A DNA stretch of 64,000 nucleotides, taken from Coptis chinensis. Taxonomy: Eukaryota > Streptophyta > Magnoliopsida > Ranunculales > Ranunculaceae. Shown here piece by piece: positions 47,252-58,266 of the stretch (the stretch's first letter is position 1; every line of letters begins with the position of its first letter). The notes below the pieces were generated by a model, which saw nothing but the letters and a program-made list of their open reading frames with translations, ran no database searches and was not told the origin of the DNA. The DNA is taken from NCBI GenBank assembly GCA_015680905.1, contig CM027382.1, positions 20,433,501-20,497,500 on the forward strand. The letters are read 5' to 3'. The position numbers and the translations under genes are program-made.

Positions 47252-49019
47252 ACCACCCCCAAACAGCATTTTGCTTGTCCTCAAACAAAGAAGAGACATT
47301 AAAATGATAAGTAGTCAAAAATGTGTTGTCTTAAGCTAAATCTCATTTCGCAGAGTGCGGTTGCATTGACCATATACAACAAGGCCTTGAACCACTAGGA
47401 ATTCCCTAGCGGACGAGTTATAGCCTCGTGAGAGTTTTCCAGAGAAGATACTCACAAACTTCGTTTATACTACAACGACTCAGTAACAAAGGCTTGTTTC
47501 CTTAATTAATCTCAGGTATCTAGACATCTCACTAGCGGGGGAAACAAGGATTTAATTCTTTTGAATTTCAACTTAATATACATACAATAATCAAAACATC
47601 TATGTATGAGCATGCATGCAAAGTGATCTTATAATGAAATGTACGAAAGGTGTTTACGGATCCTTTGGATAGCATTCTTAAATAGGTTCTCACAGGTATG
47701 TGTCGAAACACAATTTCTCTCTTATTTTTCCACTCGAGTTCTCATATCTCTCCAAGCAGTGGGCACACGCTTTCTCACATACTCAATGACAGTCAGAGGA
47801 GCCGAGGTCGAGAAGTCACAACTACTACTTATTATCACACTATCCTACTCCTAATTGAGCTAGATGTCTTTATTAGGTGTTATGGGGCTTAGGAGGTAGT
47901 GTAGAAAAAACTGGAATGGAAAATTCAAAAATGATAAGTATGAGAGAATATGGTCTTCGAGATATTTATACTAGAGAATCCTTATTTTCTTTCCTGCTTC
48001 TAACATGGGTTTCTATACTTGGATTTTTCAAGCTTTTGTATTCCCTTTTGATTTTATTTTTTGGGGGGAATTCTAACCTTGATATTTCTTTTGATTTTTG
48101 GAAACATATTTCTATTTTTTTTTTTTTCTTTTTCTTACAAAACAGTAACTGATTTTGATTTGTGACAAGGTTTTTCTCTTCATTTTTCTCAAGCACTTCA
48201 TCCTATTTCTCATACTCATCATCTAGGTAGGCTTATTTATTTGTGGTTAATAGATGGGTAATGATTTTTTGGTGAAGTAGAAAGGATTAATGAAAGGTTC
48301 AATTGAGCCGATTAAGCGGTAATTTTTTTTTTTTGGTGTGAATTTTTGGCTATATCGATCCAAAGAAGGCCTAAATTCTCTGGGGATTTGGATAGTGATC
48401 AAATAAGTAGGCGTGTGAACTTCTCTTATTCGAAGAACTACTCCTCCGTGTGTCATTACTCATATATCACACATTTTGAGGCTTTTGGTTAGATTCTTAG
48501 AGGATATGGAAACTAAGTTGTCTAACCGGGGTCCTTAAACTTCTTCAATTGTACATTTAATGATAGTCGATTGCATGAATGCTCATGAAAAGATGTAAAA
48601 ACTATTGTATACGTATTAAATTAAGTTTTTAAGAACAAGTCCTAATTATGATGCTAGGGTGAGATTTCTAAATATTTTTCATCATAGAAAGGGAAACGAG
48701 AATTTGTCACTAAATACGTTTATTTAGACATCAAGTAAACTATATACAACTATGCATGCCTAATTTTTGCAAAAGGTTCTCATCACTCCCAAACAAATCG
48801 GACAATCGTGTCCCTCAAAATGTTAAGAGGAAGAAAGAGTATACCTGAGAGGCTTTGAGCAAAAATATAGCTGACATCTTCCACAGAAATTTATTGTAAC
48901 ACACTATATATTATACATTATAAAAGTAGAAGCACACTGTTAGAGTAGCACACTGTTAGGTTATTTATTTATTTCACATCAAAACGTAAAACAAATATGT
49001 ACATGCATCAACTCACATT
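47252..49019 (-). other. Non-coding 3' region of the Athila-like element
   Basis: No coding signal. From about 47800 it is repeated at 61113 onwards. T-rich and A-rich tracts are present. Confidence 0.5.
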
Positions 49020-50720
49020 GCCTCAACCTTGAACTGGGGGATAGTCCATTCTTACCTTGTCCCTATAGAAATGACATTCCTTTGCATCACGCCAATCTAT
49101 CATAGCTTTCCAGACTTCGCTCCACTTCCTCTTTTTTGCATTGTCTAAATGAGCTATCATTTTATCATCATTAGGGAAAGAACGAACTTTCTTTAGATAC
49201 CTTGCAGGGCGTCGCCATGTCTTAAATCGCAAAGAACGAATTATCTTGTTTGTTGGACACATAGAGTCGACCTTTACCCAGTCCTGAAAGGTGGCCGCAA
49301 ACTACTGAAGTAATGCGTCCTCACTATCCCGCATCTTTTAGAATGGCGGGGGTGATATAGTCTTTGCGAAAAGACCAAGCCCTCTTAAGATTCTCAATTA
49401 CTAGGTCAGAATGTCAAAGGCGGTATGTTCTTTGGGCCAAGGCATGGAATGTCTTAAAGTGACTTTGATGCAGTTGGAAAAATGCCAATCCCCCATGATG
49501 TTCGGAAGAATAAATAACATGGCGGTTCCAACATTCATGGTCATATCTTGGCTAGTGGAATAGTGAAGTCGACCATCGGCCGCCTTCGCACGCGTTCATC
49601 GACGCTGGCAATGCCATCGCCATACCGGGCAGCAAAATCTTCCCTAGAATAGTCATTAAAGTCATTCTCTATCATGTATTGAATGGGGAGGTCTGGCTGA
49701 AGAGGAGGAAGGTCTAGAGCCATAGCAACAGTTGGCTCGTAAGAAGAGTGTCGGGTGTTACCAATACGGAGTATAAATCCATTCAAAGGGAAACCCTGTA
49801 CAGTTGGTAGATCTTCCATGTGATCATAAAAATAAGTTGCCAAACCTGGGGAGTATGTCTGCTCCGGGTGTAGAATAAGAGAGTTCCAACCAACTTGAGT
49901 GATGTAGTCTCTGAAAAGATGTCCATATGCAGGAGAATTCAGCAACGAATGGAAAGATTGTTTTGGAATCATCTTTGGAGCTTCCATTGTAGAAGAAGTG
50001 TGAAAAAAAATGTGACCTGTTTAGACAAGGAAAAATAAATATTAGAGTATGATGAGAATAATTAAGTAAAAACAAATTACCATAGGAAAATTTCACTATA
50101 ATTAAAAACTAAAAAGAAAATGACAAATAATATAAAATTGCAAAATTTAAATGGTTTCATGGGCCCAAGTAATGGCGAGGATCCTTTTGTGGGAGGGATC
50201 CATTTATAAGATTTTCTATGCCGTTAATCCGTGCAACAACCCATTGCAACATTTCTCTTTCTGTCTGGTTAATCTCGGCGTGGTTCTCCATTATGAGAGT
50301 GTGATTTGCCAAGAACTGGTTGTGGCTGTGCAAGAATTGTGCTTGTTCCTCTTCGTTTATTGTCCGCAGGTCCTGAAATTCAAGAAGACTGGTGATGATA
50401 ATGTTCTGACGTTTGAATAATGTCATCAGTCTTTGTTGCATTAAACAAAGCCCTTCCATGGGATTAAATACGTTGCATAATGCATTTTCAGTGAAGATGT
50501 TGTCAGCGGAACAATCTTCGTCGGTTTCTGCACCGACATGGTTCTTTGCAACATCGGGGTTCCAGAATCCGTTCCTACATACTGAGTGAATGGTAAGAAT
50601 GTTAGCTTTTCGAAGAGGTGTATGAGGAGAAGTATTAGAAAAACCCCAACGTATCATGATAAGTGTCACAATGGTTGGTAAAGGAGCTGCCTTTTTCTTG
50701 GCACGTGCGATCGCGTTCTA
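47800..50720. repeat. Long direct repeat, copy A
   Basis: About 2.9 kb repeated in the same orientation at 61113-64000, an offset of about 13.3 kb. It covers ORF c, most of ORF b and the 3' non-coding sequence. The copies are nearly identical over long stretches but differ at small clustered insertions and deletions. Confidence 0.88.
49020..49987 (-). pseudogene. Athila-region ORF c (third related ORF)
   Basis: The ATG at 49987 opens MEAPKMIPKQSFHSLLN, then YGHLFRDYITQVGWNSLILH, TYSPGLATYFYDHMEDLP and FPLNGFILRIGNTRHSSYEP. YSREDFAARYGDGIA follows. After frame changes near 49555 come MNVGTAMLFILLNIMGDWHF and, near the end, FKTWRRPARYLKKVRSF with a basic, Lys/Trp-rich stretch to about 49023. 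The 'GW...Y...YFY...' start parallels ORFs a and b, and resembles the plant retroelement ORF-1/putative transposon protein families (ATHILA ORF-1, PF03078-like). Function unknown. A second copy is at 62340-63277. Confidence 0.6.
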
Positions 50721-51264
50721 GAGAAATTTAATAATGCAAAAATCATTGCAGTTACTCTGTAAGACCTAGAGTAGATGGAGGAGGGGTTTGGTTATTTCGG
50801 AAGTCTTAGACGTGCCGAGCACATTATGAGCTACCCATTGGATCACAGATAATTGGTTCTTTTGCAAAGATCGCTAATAAACAATACGGTTTTTCCGGTT
50901 GTATTCGCCGTGAAGGATAGTTGCAAACATCAGATGCTTGATATTGTCGAAAGGTGAATCCTGAAGGCGTACTCCTTGGTTTGTAATAGGAATTTGAAGT
51001 ACCTTAGAGATGATTTCCATAGTCAATTCACACTCACATCCGTTAGCACGGACAAAGAATTGCCCGTTTTGGAAATAACCGCTTTTATAGAACACTTTTA
51101 TAGAACAACAAGACCAATTCTCTGGAATAAAATGCTTGCTTATGATGTAAAAGAGGGTACCATCCTCGACGTGATATTTCTATGTCAAAAAAGGGATGAA
51201 AAAGACCATTTTGGAAATTTTCTATAAAATTTTGCTCGGGCACGAAACTTCGAGTGAGGGCCAT
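50157..51264 (-). pseudogene. Athila-region ORF b (second related ORF)
   Basis: The start is taken at 51264 (MALTRSFVPEQNF), because the next residues, GLFHPFFDIEISRRGWYPLL, align with GMFAPFFDNEIHSRGWEYLL of ORF a. Then come SRELVLLFYKS, a 13-bp tandem duplication that shifts the frame, FQNGQFFVRANGCECELTME, LHGEYNRKN, NQLSVIQWVAHNVLGTSK and LLHLL. After two further stops the C-terminal part (50669-50157) has a Gln/Glu/His-rich helix ending LPQKDPRHYLGP. A TATA-like TATTTATAA lies about 75 bp before the start. Partial second copy at 63447-64000. Function unknown. Confidence 0.6.
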
Positions 51265-51604
51265 TAAAGATGGAGTGGTGAAGAAAATGTTTTTTTGGAA
51301 AAAGGGAAGTTAGATTTTTGAGGTGTCTATCCTTGTTATAAATAGGCACCAATCTGAAAATGTAAAAGATACGGATTGAGGTGTCACAGGGTAGTTAGAC
51401 CACGTGTATCTTCTAAGATATGCGCAAAAATGGATGTAGTGTGGATGAGAAGAATGGGGTATGTGACAAGGAGTGCCATTTTTTTTTTCGTAAATAGCGT
51501 AAGTAGAAGGACAAGAAAAATGTAGATATACTATCACAATAAGATGTAAGAACGTACAATGGTATGGAAACACAACATAATGATACGGGAAATGAAATAC
51601 AAAC

Positions 51605-51724
51605 CTAAATATTAGATAGAACTATATGCCACATTAACAACATTACTATAATGAAACAAACAAGCATGAAGACTTGATTAGCATATTCAATTTGCCGCTG
51701 CTCAAACTTTTCTAGTGCATCCAT
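51605..51724 (-). CDS. Small membrane-protein ORF, hypothetical
   Basis: 39 codons: MDALEKFEQRQIEYANQ, then one hydrophobic segment, VFMLVCFIIVMLLMWHIVL, then LSNI and stop. A TATAAATAAG box (51830-51821) lies about 100 bp before the ATG, and the leader is CT-rich. One short charged helix and one membrane span are visible; no family is recognised. It lies between ORFs a and b in the region where Athila elements can carry an envelope-like ORF. Could be chance. Confidence 0.3.
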   Translation of the reverse strand: MDALEKFEQRQIEYANQVFMLVCFIIVMLLMWHIVLSNI

Positions 51725-52512
51725 GAAGCTTGAAATTTGGAGCGGACTAAAAACAATTTTTTTGAATAAGAAATGTAGAGGGAAGAATATGAAATGAGTG
51801 AATGTGGAGGAAGTGTTGAACTTATTTATAGAAAGAGAATTGCCGTTTTCTGACCGTTTTTTGTGCGTTTTCATGACCGTTTTCTGACCGTTTAATAAAA
51901 CGTTAGTTTACGGTAAAGTTTGCTGTTAAGTGTGACATCTAAAATATATATATGTATATATATTTATATAAATTATTATTATTAATATTATTATATATGT
52001 TCCTACCTATATAATATAATATTAGATATAACTAATATATCCAGGCAGAAATTTTTAGGAAATATCATACTATTAAGCTGGAAATGCAAACACGTAAATC
52101 AAATATCGACATAAATATTATACAAGACTGGAAAAATAAACTAGCTACTTGATGATCCTCGTGGGCGCGAAGAATCCTCGGGGGTTGCGCGAAGAAGAAC
52201 CGTGAGTCCCGCGACATCGGCAAAGACGAGCTCCCCGTGGAGGCTAATCGCTCTGGATATCACCCGTGAGCATCCATCACCGAGCAGCCCGAAATCGATC
52301 TTTGGCTCTCCATGAACATTCGCTGAACCGGTTTCCGCGCGCCGTAAGCATATGGTCCTGAAATTTAGTCATGGAAGCTCTCATTTCCTGCTGGAATTAA
52401 GCCCATCTTTGTCGTCATCGACTTCGTGGCGAGTGGTCATATCTCATCTTTAACTCGCCCAAAGGTGCGTTTCATCGATACGGGCGAGTGTACATGTCTC
52501 TCAAACCACCGC

Positions 52513-53323
52513 TCACAAAGACGTAAAGGCATCTATGGGGTGGGTGATCTTACTCATGGCAGTCTCATCAAAGTAGGGTGGGTGAGATGAGCCTACGCTA
52601 GTGTGCTCAGCAGCCCTTGGTGCTGTGGGTTCCCAAGGGTCCAGTATGCATTTCTTGAAGGCAAGCATATTCTCATATTGTGGTATAGGGAGTAGCGGGG
52701 TGGCGAACAGAAAACCCAAAGTAATCATAACTTGCGTTACCAGAACATCAAGAGGGGCTGATCTAAGAGTGACATGTGTAATAATATCAAAAAGAAAGGT
52801 AACGATGCAGAAGTTACCCTTTCGCTCCTGGAGGATCCAGAGAAGGTGGAGGAGGGTCTTGTTGATGTCTGAGGGCTTCGAGGTGCCAATGACGTTCAGT
52901 CCCAGCCATTGAGTCACAACCAACTGGTTTCGTCGCACCGAGCGCTGATACGCGCATTTTCTGTCTATGTTGTACTCTCCATCGATTAGCGTGTCGAGCA
53001 TTAGGTCATAAGTACGTGGGTACCGCGGCTCTTTGAAATCAATCACGTGGTCGACCCGGAGGAAATGCCCGTGATCCCGAGAGCAAAACAGGTGTGACTT
53101 CGTGGCGCACACCCTCGACGGTAACCCAAAAATGGTCGCCATTAAAGCTCCCATTGTCGTAGAATTTCATCACCAAATCCTTTGAATAAAGCCCTCCATT
53201 AGCATATAACAAGTATTCCCATCCTCTAGAGTGGATTTCATTATCAAAGAATGGAGCAAACATCCCGTTTTCAAATAAATTTCCAAAAATTTCTCCACAC
53301 AAATCGCTGTTACCGCCCATCAT
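52513..53323 (-). pseudogene. Athila-region ORF a (first related ORF)
   Basis: The ATG at 53323 opens MMGGNSDLCGEIFGNLFEN, then GMFAPFFDNEIHSRGWEYLL, SKDLVMKFYDNGSFNGDHFW and VTVEGVRHEV. A frame change near 53070 leads to YPRTYDLMLDTLIDGEYNID, NQLVVTQWLGLNVIGTSKPS, INKTLLHLLWILQERKGNFC and VTQVMITLGFLFATPL. The same blocks occur in the same order in ORF b (GEYN, NQL, GTSK, LLHLL). It resembles plant retroelement ORF-1/putative plant transposon protein domains. It follows integrase in the element's reading direction, the position of the extra 3' ORF in Athila. Function unknown. Confidence 0.65.
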
Positions 53324-54875
53324 CGGTCTTAGGGAGAGGCCGGATATTGATTAATGATGAGGAGGAGAAATGGGACTTCTTGTGACGGATGGAATTGTGG
53401 TGAGGAGTTGTAATGGTCTCGCGAGACACGGATTTAGTGTGGGCCTATCTCGTGCGAGACTTAAACGAGAGGGGGCAAGATCTGGAATTTAGGGAAGAAG
53501 AAATGAGCGATGGTGACGCGTGTGGTCGGGTTTAAAGGGCCTGAGATTTCGATATTTTGGTTGGGCCAAAAATTTTCCGAAGCCCAAATCAAGCCAAAAA
53601 CCCGATTTAAGCCTAAAAAACTAAACGCTTACCCACGACTCGTTTGGACTCCGAATTGGATAAATGAGATATCGAAATGATCGGCACGAAAAATGCTATC
53701 CAATTGTATGAGTTGTTCAAAGGTCACAAGAGTTTTTGAAAAAAAGGAGAGTGTTTTATTTATAAACAAAGGTTTTATTTATATACAAGGGAGATATACG
53801 TGAAAAACACTGGATGCCCAGAAGAGTCACCATCTTAAATCATAGACAACTGTCATGTCGGCTCTGGAGCGAACCCAATCTAGCCACTTGTGGCTTTACC
53901 TCTATGTATTATGGGGTTAGGGGCAGGACGGTACCCATCTGGACCGTATGCGCTTCTACGGTCTAATAAAATTGCCCTTATTACATATGGCTATCCTCAA
54001 ACCGCCCCAAGGGAACTGAAAGTAACCAATTCTAGGGTTGGTCTGGTGGAATCCATTGCCCGTTTGTGTTCCAAGTATGCGTCATCTAAGATTGGACACG
54101 AATCTCATATGCAAAACTTAATGCAAAGGGAAAAGGCAACAATATAAACATATCTACAAGGTGAGTCTTTTAACGTCAGATCCTCAAGACGAGTCCCAAC
54201 CTGTGGGAGAAACGGTGCGGCGACGAAGATTATCTTGCGCAGCTGATGTCAGACAAAAGTATACCTTAAACTGGCTAGTATCGGATAGGAAGTCAAGACC
54301 TAGACAAAAAGGTGTTTGACAATGCATACACCAGCCCATCCTTCGCGCACGTATTTTACGAGCAAAAGTACTACGACTATTCCCTATACGTGATGAGTGA
54401 GACTTACACCAAATGATTAGCTGAAGTTCGTGCGGTAGAGAGTAGAAAAGTGAAGAGAAGGAAGGAGGTGAAATTTTAGGTACCCATCGTTTACCGAAAA
54501 GCACGTTTGCTCGTGTTGCAGAAGACATTTATACTTTCGGTTAAAATAGAGTTTTAAGTGGACTAAAGGTTACGGCTTTGCAACCACACACTTCAAAGAA
54601 CTATGGAGATCATAAGATAGATGATGGCCCGGCTACCAAAATGGCGTACCCTCTATAGAAACAAGATTGAGTACTCCAAACTAAAACATCTAGTGCAGTG
54701 GACCGAATCTGAAGAAGAGTCCGCTTCAACATTTGGTGGCGTAATTCATGTGGTAATGTTTTAGGCGTTGTCCATTGGCTTGAAATTCATTTGTTATCTT
54801 GTGGATTAAGCAAAGAGATTGCCCCATAATGTTTCACAGTGACACAATGAAAGGACGGACCATCGTGTTTTCAAT
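53324..54875 (-). other. Spacer between integrase and ORF a
   Basis: No convincing coding sequence on either strand; several short open frames have no recognisable content. It probably belongs to the non-coding sequence after pol. Confidence 0.5.
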
Positions 54876-55870
54876 TTACCAGGAAAAATGTGTAATCTGA
54901 GTTATGCAAAGAAAAACTTTTTGGCCAATTTTAAAATCCTTACGCAAAATGTGCTTGTCGTGCACTCTTTTCATATTAGCTTTGTAGGATTTCGAGAGAT
55001 CATAAGCATCACTCCAAATCTCCTCAAGCTCATTTAATTGCAATTTTCGCTTCTCGCCTGCCTCGATGATATTGTAATTGAGGCTTTTGATGGCCCAAAG
55101 GGCACGATGCTCAAGTTCAACTCGCAGATGACAAGGTTTTCCAAAAACAATGCGGTAAGGAGACATCCCTATATGTGTCTTAAATGCTGTTCGGTATGCC
55201 CACAAGGCATCTGATAAGCGGAGAGACCAGTCCTTTCTTGATGGGTTGACAGTTTTCTCCAGAATAGACTTTATTTATCTGTTGGAGACTTCCACTTGGC
55301 CACTCGTTTGTGGGTGATATGGAGTAGCAACCTTGTGAGTAACTCCATATTTCTTCATTAAAACCCAAAAATTTATTACAAAAATGTGTACCCCATCAAT
55401 CGATGATAGCTTTGGGGACACTAAAGCGAGAAAATATTTTCTTTAACAAATTTCCGCGACGATCTTTATGGTCATTTGAGCGACATCACGAGTGCCTCCG
55501 ATCTATTTGGACACATAGTCTACAACGACTAAAATGTATAGAAAACCTTGAGAAATAGGAAAGGTCCCATAAAATCAATGCCCCAAACATCAAAAATTTC
55601 CACAATCAAGATAGAATTTAGGGGCATCATATTTCGTTTGGTAATTAGACCTAGGTGTGCGACAAACGAATGCAAGCTATGCAATGTTAGTGTGCATCGC
55701 GAAAAAGGGTAGGCCATAAAAAACCACATTGTAATACCTTGGCGCAGTTTTCTTTCACTTTGAAATGACCTTCAAAAGATTATTCATGGCAAAAGGATAA
55801 TATCGTCGGTTGTGCTCCGGTCGAAATCAAAGCAATGAATGAGTTAGTCGAACAATACTTAAAAGAGGTA
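54876..55870 (-). pseudogene. Integrase of the Athila-like element
   Basis: Only parts are readable. 55729-55529 has a zinc-finger remnant and [15 protein letters not shown] with the first catalytic aspartate. The middle, with the second aspartate and the glutamate, is in broken frames. From 55205, [57 protein letters not shown] and [11 protein letters not shown] are the typical C-terminal half of Athila-type integrases. Several frameshifts make it inactive. Confidence 0.85.
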
Positions 55871-56178
55871 GGGTCATCCCAAAATAATATTTTACAGTGG
55901 ATAAGAACTTTTATGATCGGGGCGTGACCAAGAGGAAGGAACTTCCTCGGTAACTAGGTAGTTAACGATATCCGCGTACCATGAAGATGAAAAATAGAGT
56001 ACAAATATTAGATGCGGGAAGGAATCACGGATGGCTTCAATCACTATCAATGTCACCAACCAGCCTTGATAAATGGTCGGCCCGCGACATTTTTCGGTTC
56101 CTTTCTTGTCTTTGATTTTCGGGGTGAATTCTTGCAAGAGAAGGATCCATGGAACAATCGTTGTTTTAAGGTCCTTTT

Positions 56179-57300
56179 TCATGAGTAAAGTACCGGGCGT
56201 GGCATGGTCGAGTATATCACGATAGTGGATGTTCTAACTAGGTAATGGCGAAACTTATCCAAGGCATAGACAATATCTAGGAACTCTTTCTCAGTTGTTG
56301 TGTAATTACGTTGAGCGTCATTAAGAGTTTTACTAACGTAGTAAATGACAACGGGTTTGTCATCACGTCGTTGGCCTAATCGGTTACCAATAGCAAAGTC
56401 GCTAAGCGTCACACATCGATTCGAATGGTTGGGACCAATCGGGGTTGAATATAGGAGGCGGTAGTCGAGGCGGTTTTAGAGTATCAAAAGCTTGTTTGCA
56501 ATCGAAATTGAAGTCAAATACTGCATCCTTAAGCAGGAGATTGGTTAAAGGTCGAGCAACTTTAGAAAAATCATGAATGAATCTCCTGTAAAACCCAGCG
56601 TGGCCTAAAAAGGCACGGATATCACGAACTGTACGTGGGAAAGGTAGCGAAGAAATTTTAACAATTTTAGCTTTATCGACCTTTATCCCGTCTTTCGAAA
56701 CAATATGACCTAGAACAAGTCCTTTGGTAACCATGAAATGACACTTCTCCCAATTGAGTACCAGATTTTTCTCTTCGCAACGCGTTAATACTTTAGAAAG
56801 GTTGGATAGGCATTCATCAAAGGAATTCCCGTAGATGGAAAAATCGTCCATGAAGACTTCCATATAACGTTCCACCATATCACTGAAAATGTGAAGCATG
56901 CAGCGTTGGAAGGTGCCTGGGGCATTACAAAGACCAAAAGGCATTAAATGCAGTATGCAAAGATTCCAAAGGGACAAGTGAAAGTTGTCTTTTTCTTGAT
57001 CGGCTGGATCGATGACAATTTGGAAGTATCGGAATAGCCATCAAGAAAACAGTAGTAAAGCATGACCGACTAAACGTTCTAGCATCACGGTCAATGAATG
57101 GGAGAGAAAGTGATCTTTACGTGTTACGGCATTAAGTTTGCGATAAACAATGCAAATTCTCCATTTTAATGGAATGCGGTGGAGATGTACTCACCATTTT
57201 CATTTTGTACAACTTGAATGCCGGACTTTTAGGAACAACGTGGGCCGGGACTAACCCAATCACTATCGGAGATAGGGTATATGATACCCGTATCAAGTAA
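56179..57300 (-). pseudogene. Reverse transcriptase and RNase H of the Athila-like element
   Basis: A broken first part (57120-56980) has VMLERLVGHA and FQIVIDPADQEKDNF. Then MPFGLCNAPGTFQRCM and the active-site box VFMDDFSIYG (about 56840), the F-(M/V)-DDF-S form typical of Athila, are present. CEEKNLVLNWEKCHFMV, FLGHAGFYRRFIHDFSKVA and RPLTNLLLKDAVFDF follow. A frame change at about 56405 leads to the RNase H, DFAIGNRLGQR, YYVSKTLNDAQRNYTTTEKE and YALDKFRHYLV. The catalytic DD pair is present. Confidence 0.9.
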
Positions 57301-57687
57301 GCGTAAAACTTTCTCTCTCACCACTTCCTTCATGCGGGATTAAATTAAATTTGTGGTTCTCGCGATGTCTTTGTCGCGTCATCGAGATGTATCGCGATCG
57401 TGCATATGCTAGGGTTTATTCCCTTGATATCATCTAAGGACCATCCGATAAGCGGGCGGTGTTCCACGAATGACATTAATCAAACGCCTCTTAAATTGTG
57501 TAGTCAAGTGGCGAGAAATTATTATAGGGTGACTACCATCGAGATCGAGATGCCGCATTACTTCAAATCGGAGGGTAGAGGTTTTAAATTCGGAGTGGAG
57601 GATTGGGGATCAAGGATTCGTGAGGATCATCTCTTCAATGGAAAAAGCGAATCCGGTTCTTCAATCAGTTTGCAACGCACAATAGGA

Positions 57688-58266
57688 TCAAATAGTGGTA
57701 CCGACTCTAATAATGTGTGGACATCCTTTATGTGAAGTCATCGTCAAACTCGGGATTATCAAAAAGAAAGAAATTGGTGTATCTCGTCTGGGGAAAAGAG
57801 TTTGTGAAATAATCATGTTCCGGTCTATCAACCAAACTAATCTCACCTCCATTATAGGATCGGAAATTGTTTCATTAATTTGAATACGTTGAGTTCGGCA
57901 GAAAGTTTCCCGAAAAGACAATGTCATTGAACCGTCCCGACAATTTATGAGAGTGTTAGCAGTTGCAAGAAAAGGACGTCCCAAGATGATAGGAATGGAG
58001 TCACAGGCCACTTCAGTATCTAGAATGACAAAATCAACTGGGTAGTAAAAATCTTGGACCTTGACTATGACGTTCTCTACTATTCCCTTTGGGTACTTGA
58101 TGGAGCGATCCGCGAGTTGTCGAGCCATATTGGTAGGTTTTAATTCATGAAGACCTAACTGCTTAAATAAGTAGTAGGGAAGTAGGTTAACACTGGCACC
58201 TAGATCTAAAAGTGCGATAGCGGTATACTTGTCGCCCAATGTACATGGGCATAGGTTAGTCGACAC
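57688..58266 (-). pseudogene. Aspartic protease region of the Athila-like element
   Basis: From 58240: LGDKYTAIALLDLGASVNLL has the DLGAS form of the active site used by Athila-type elements. LFKQLGLHELKPTNM, QLADRSIKYPKGIVENVIVK and IPIILGRPFLATANTLINC follow, the flap and the ILGRPFL motif. It would process the polyprotein. The frame ends at 57688, and the RT begins after about 400 bp of broken linker. Confidence 0.88.

Noticed and set aside
54184-54528. 114-codon minus-strand open frame after integrase
   Set aside because: No similarity to known retroelement domains; composition like spacer. Kept as non-coding.
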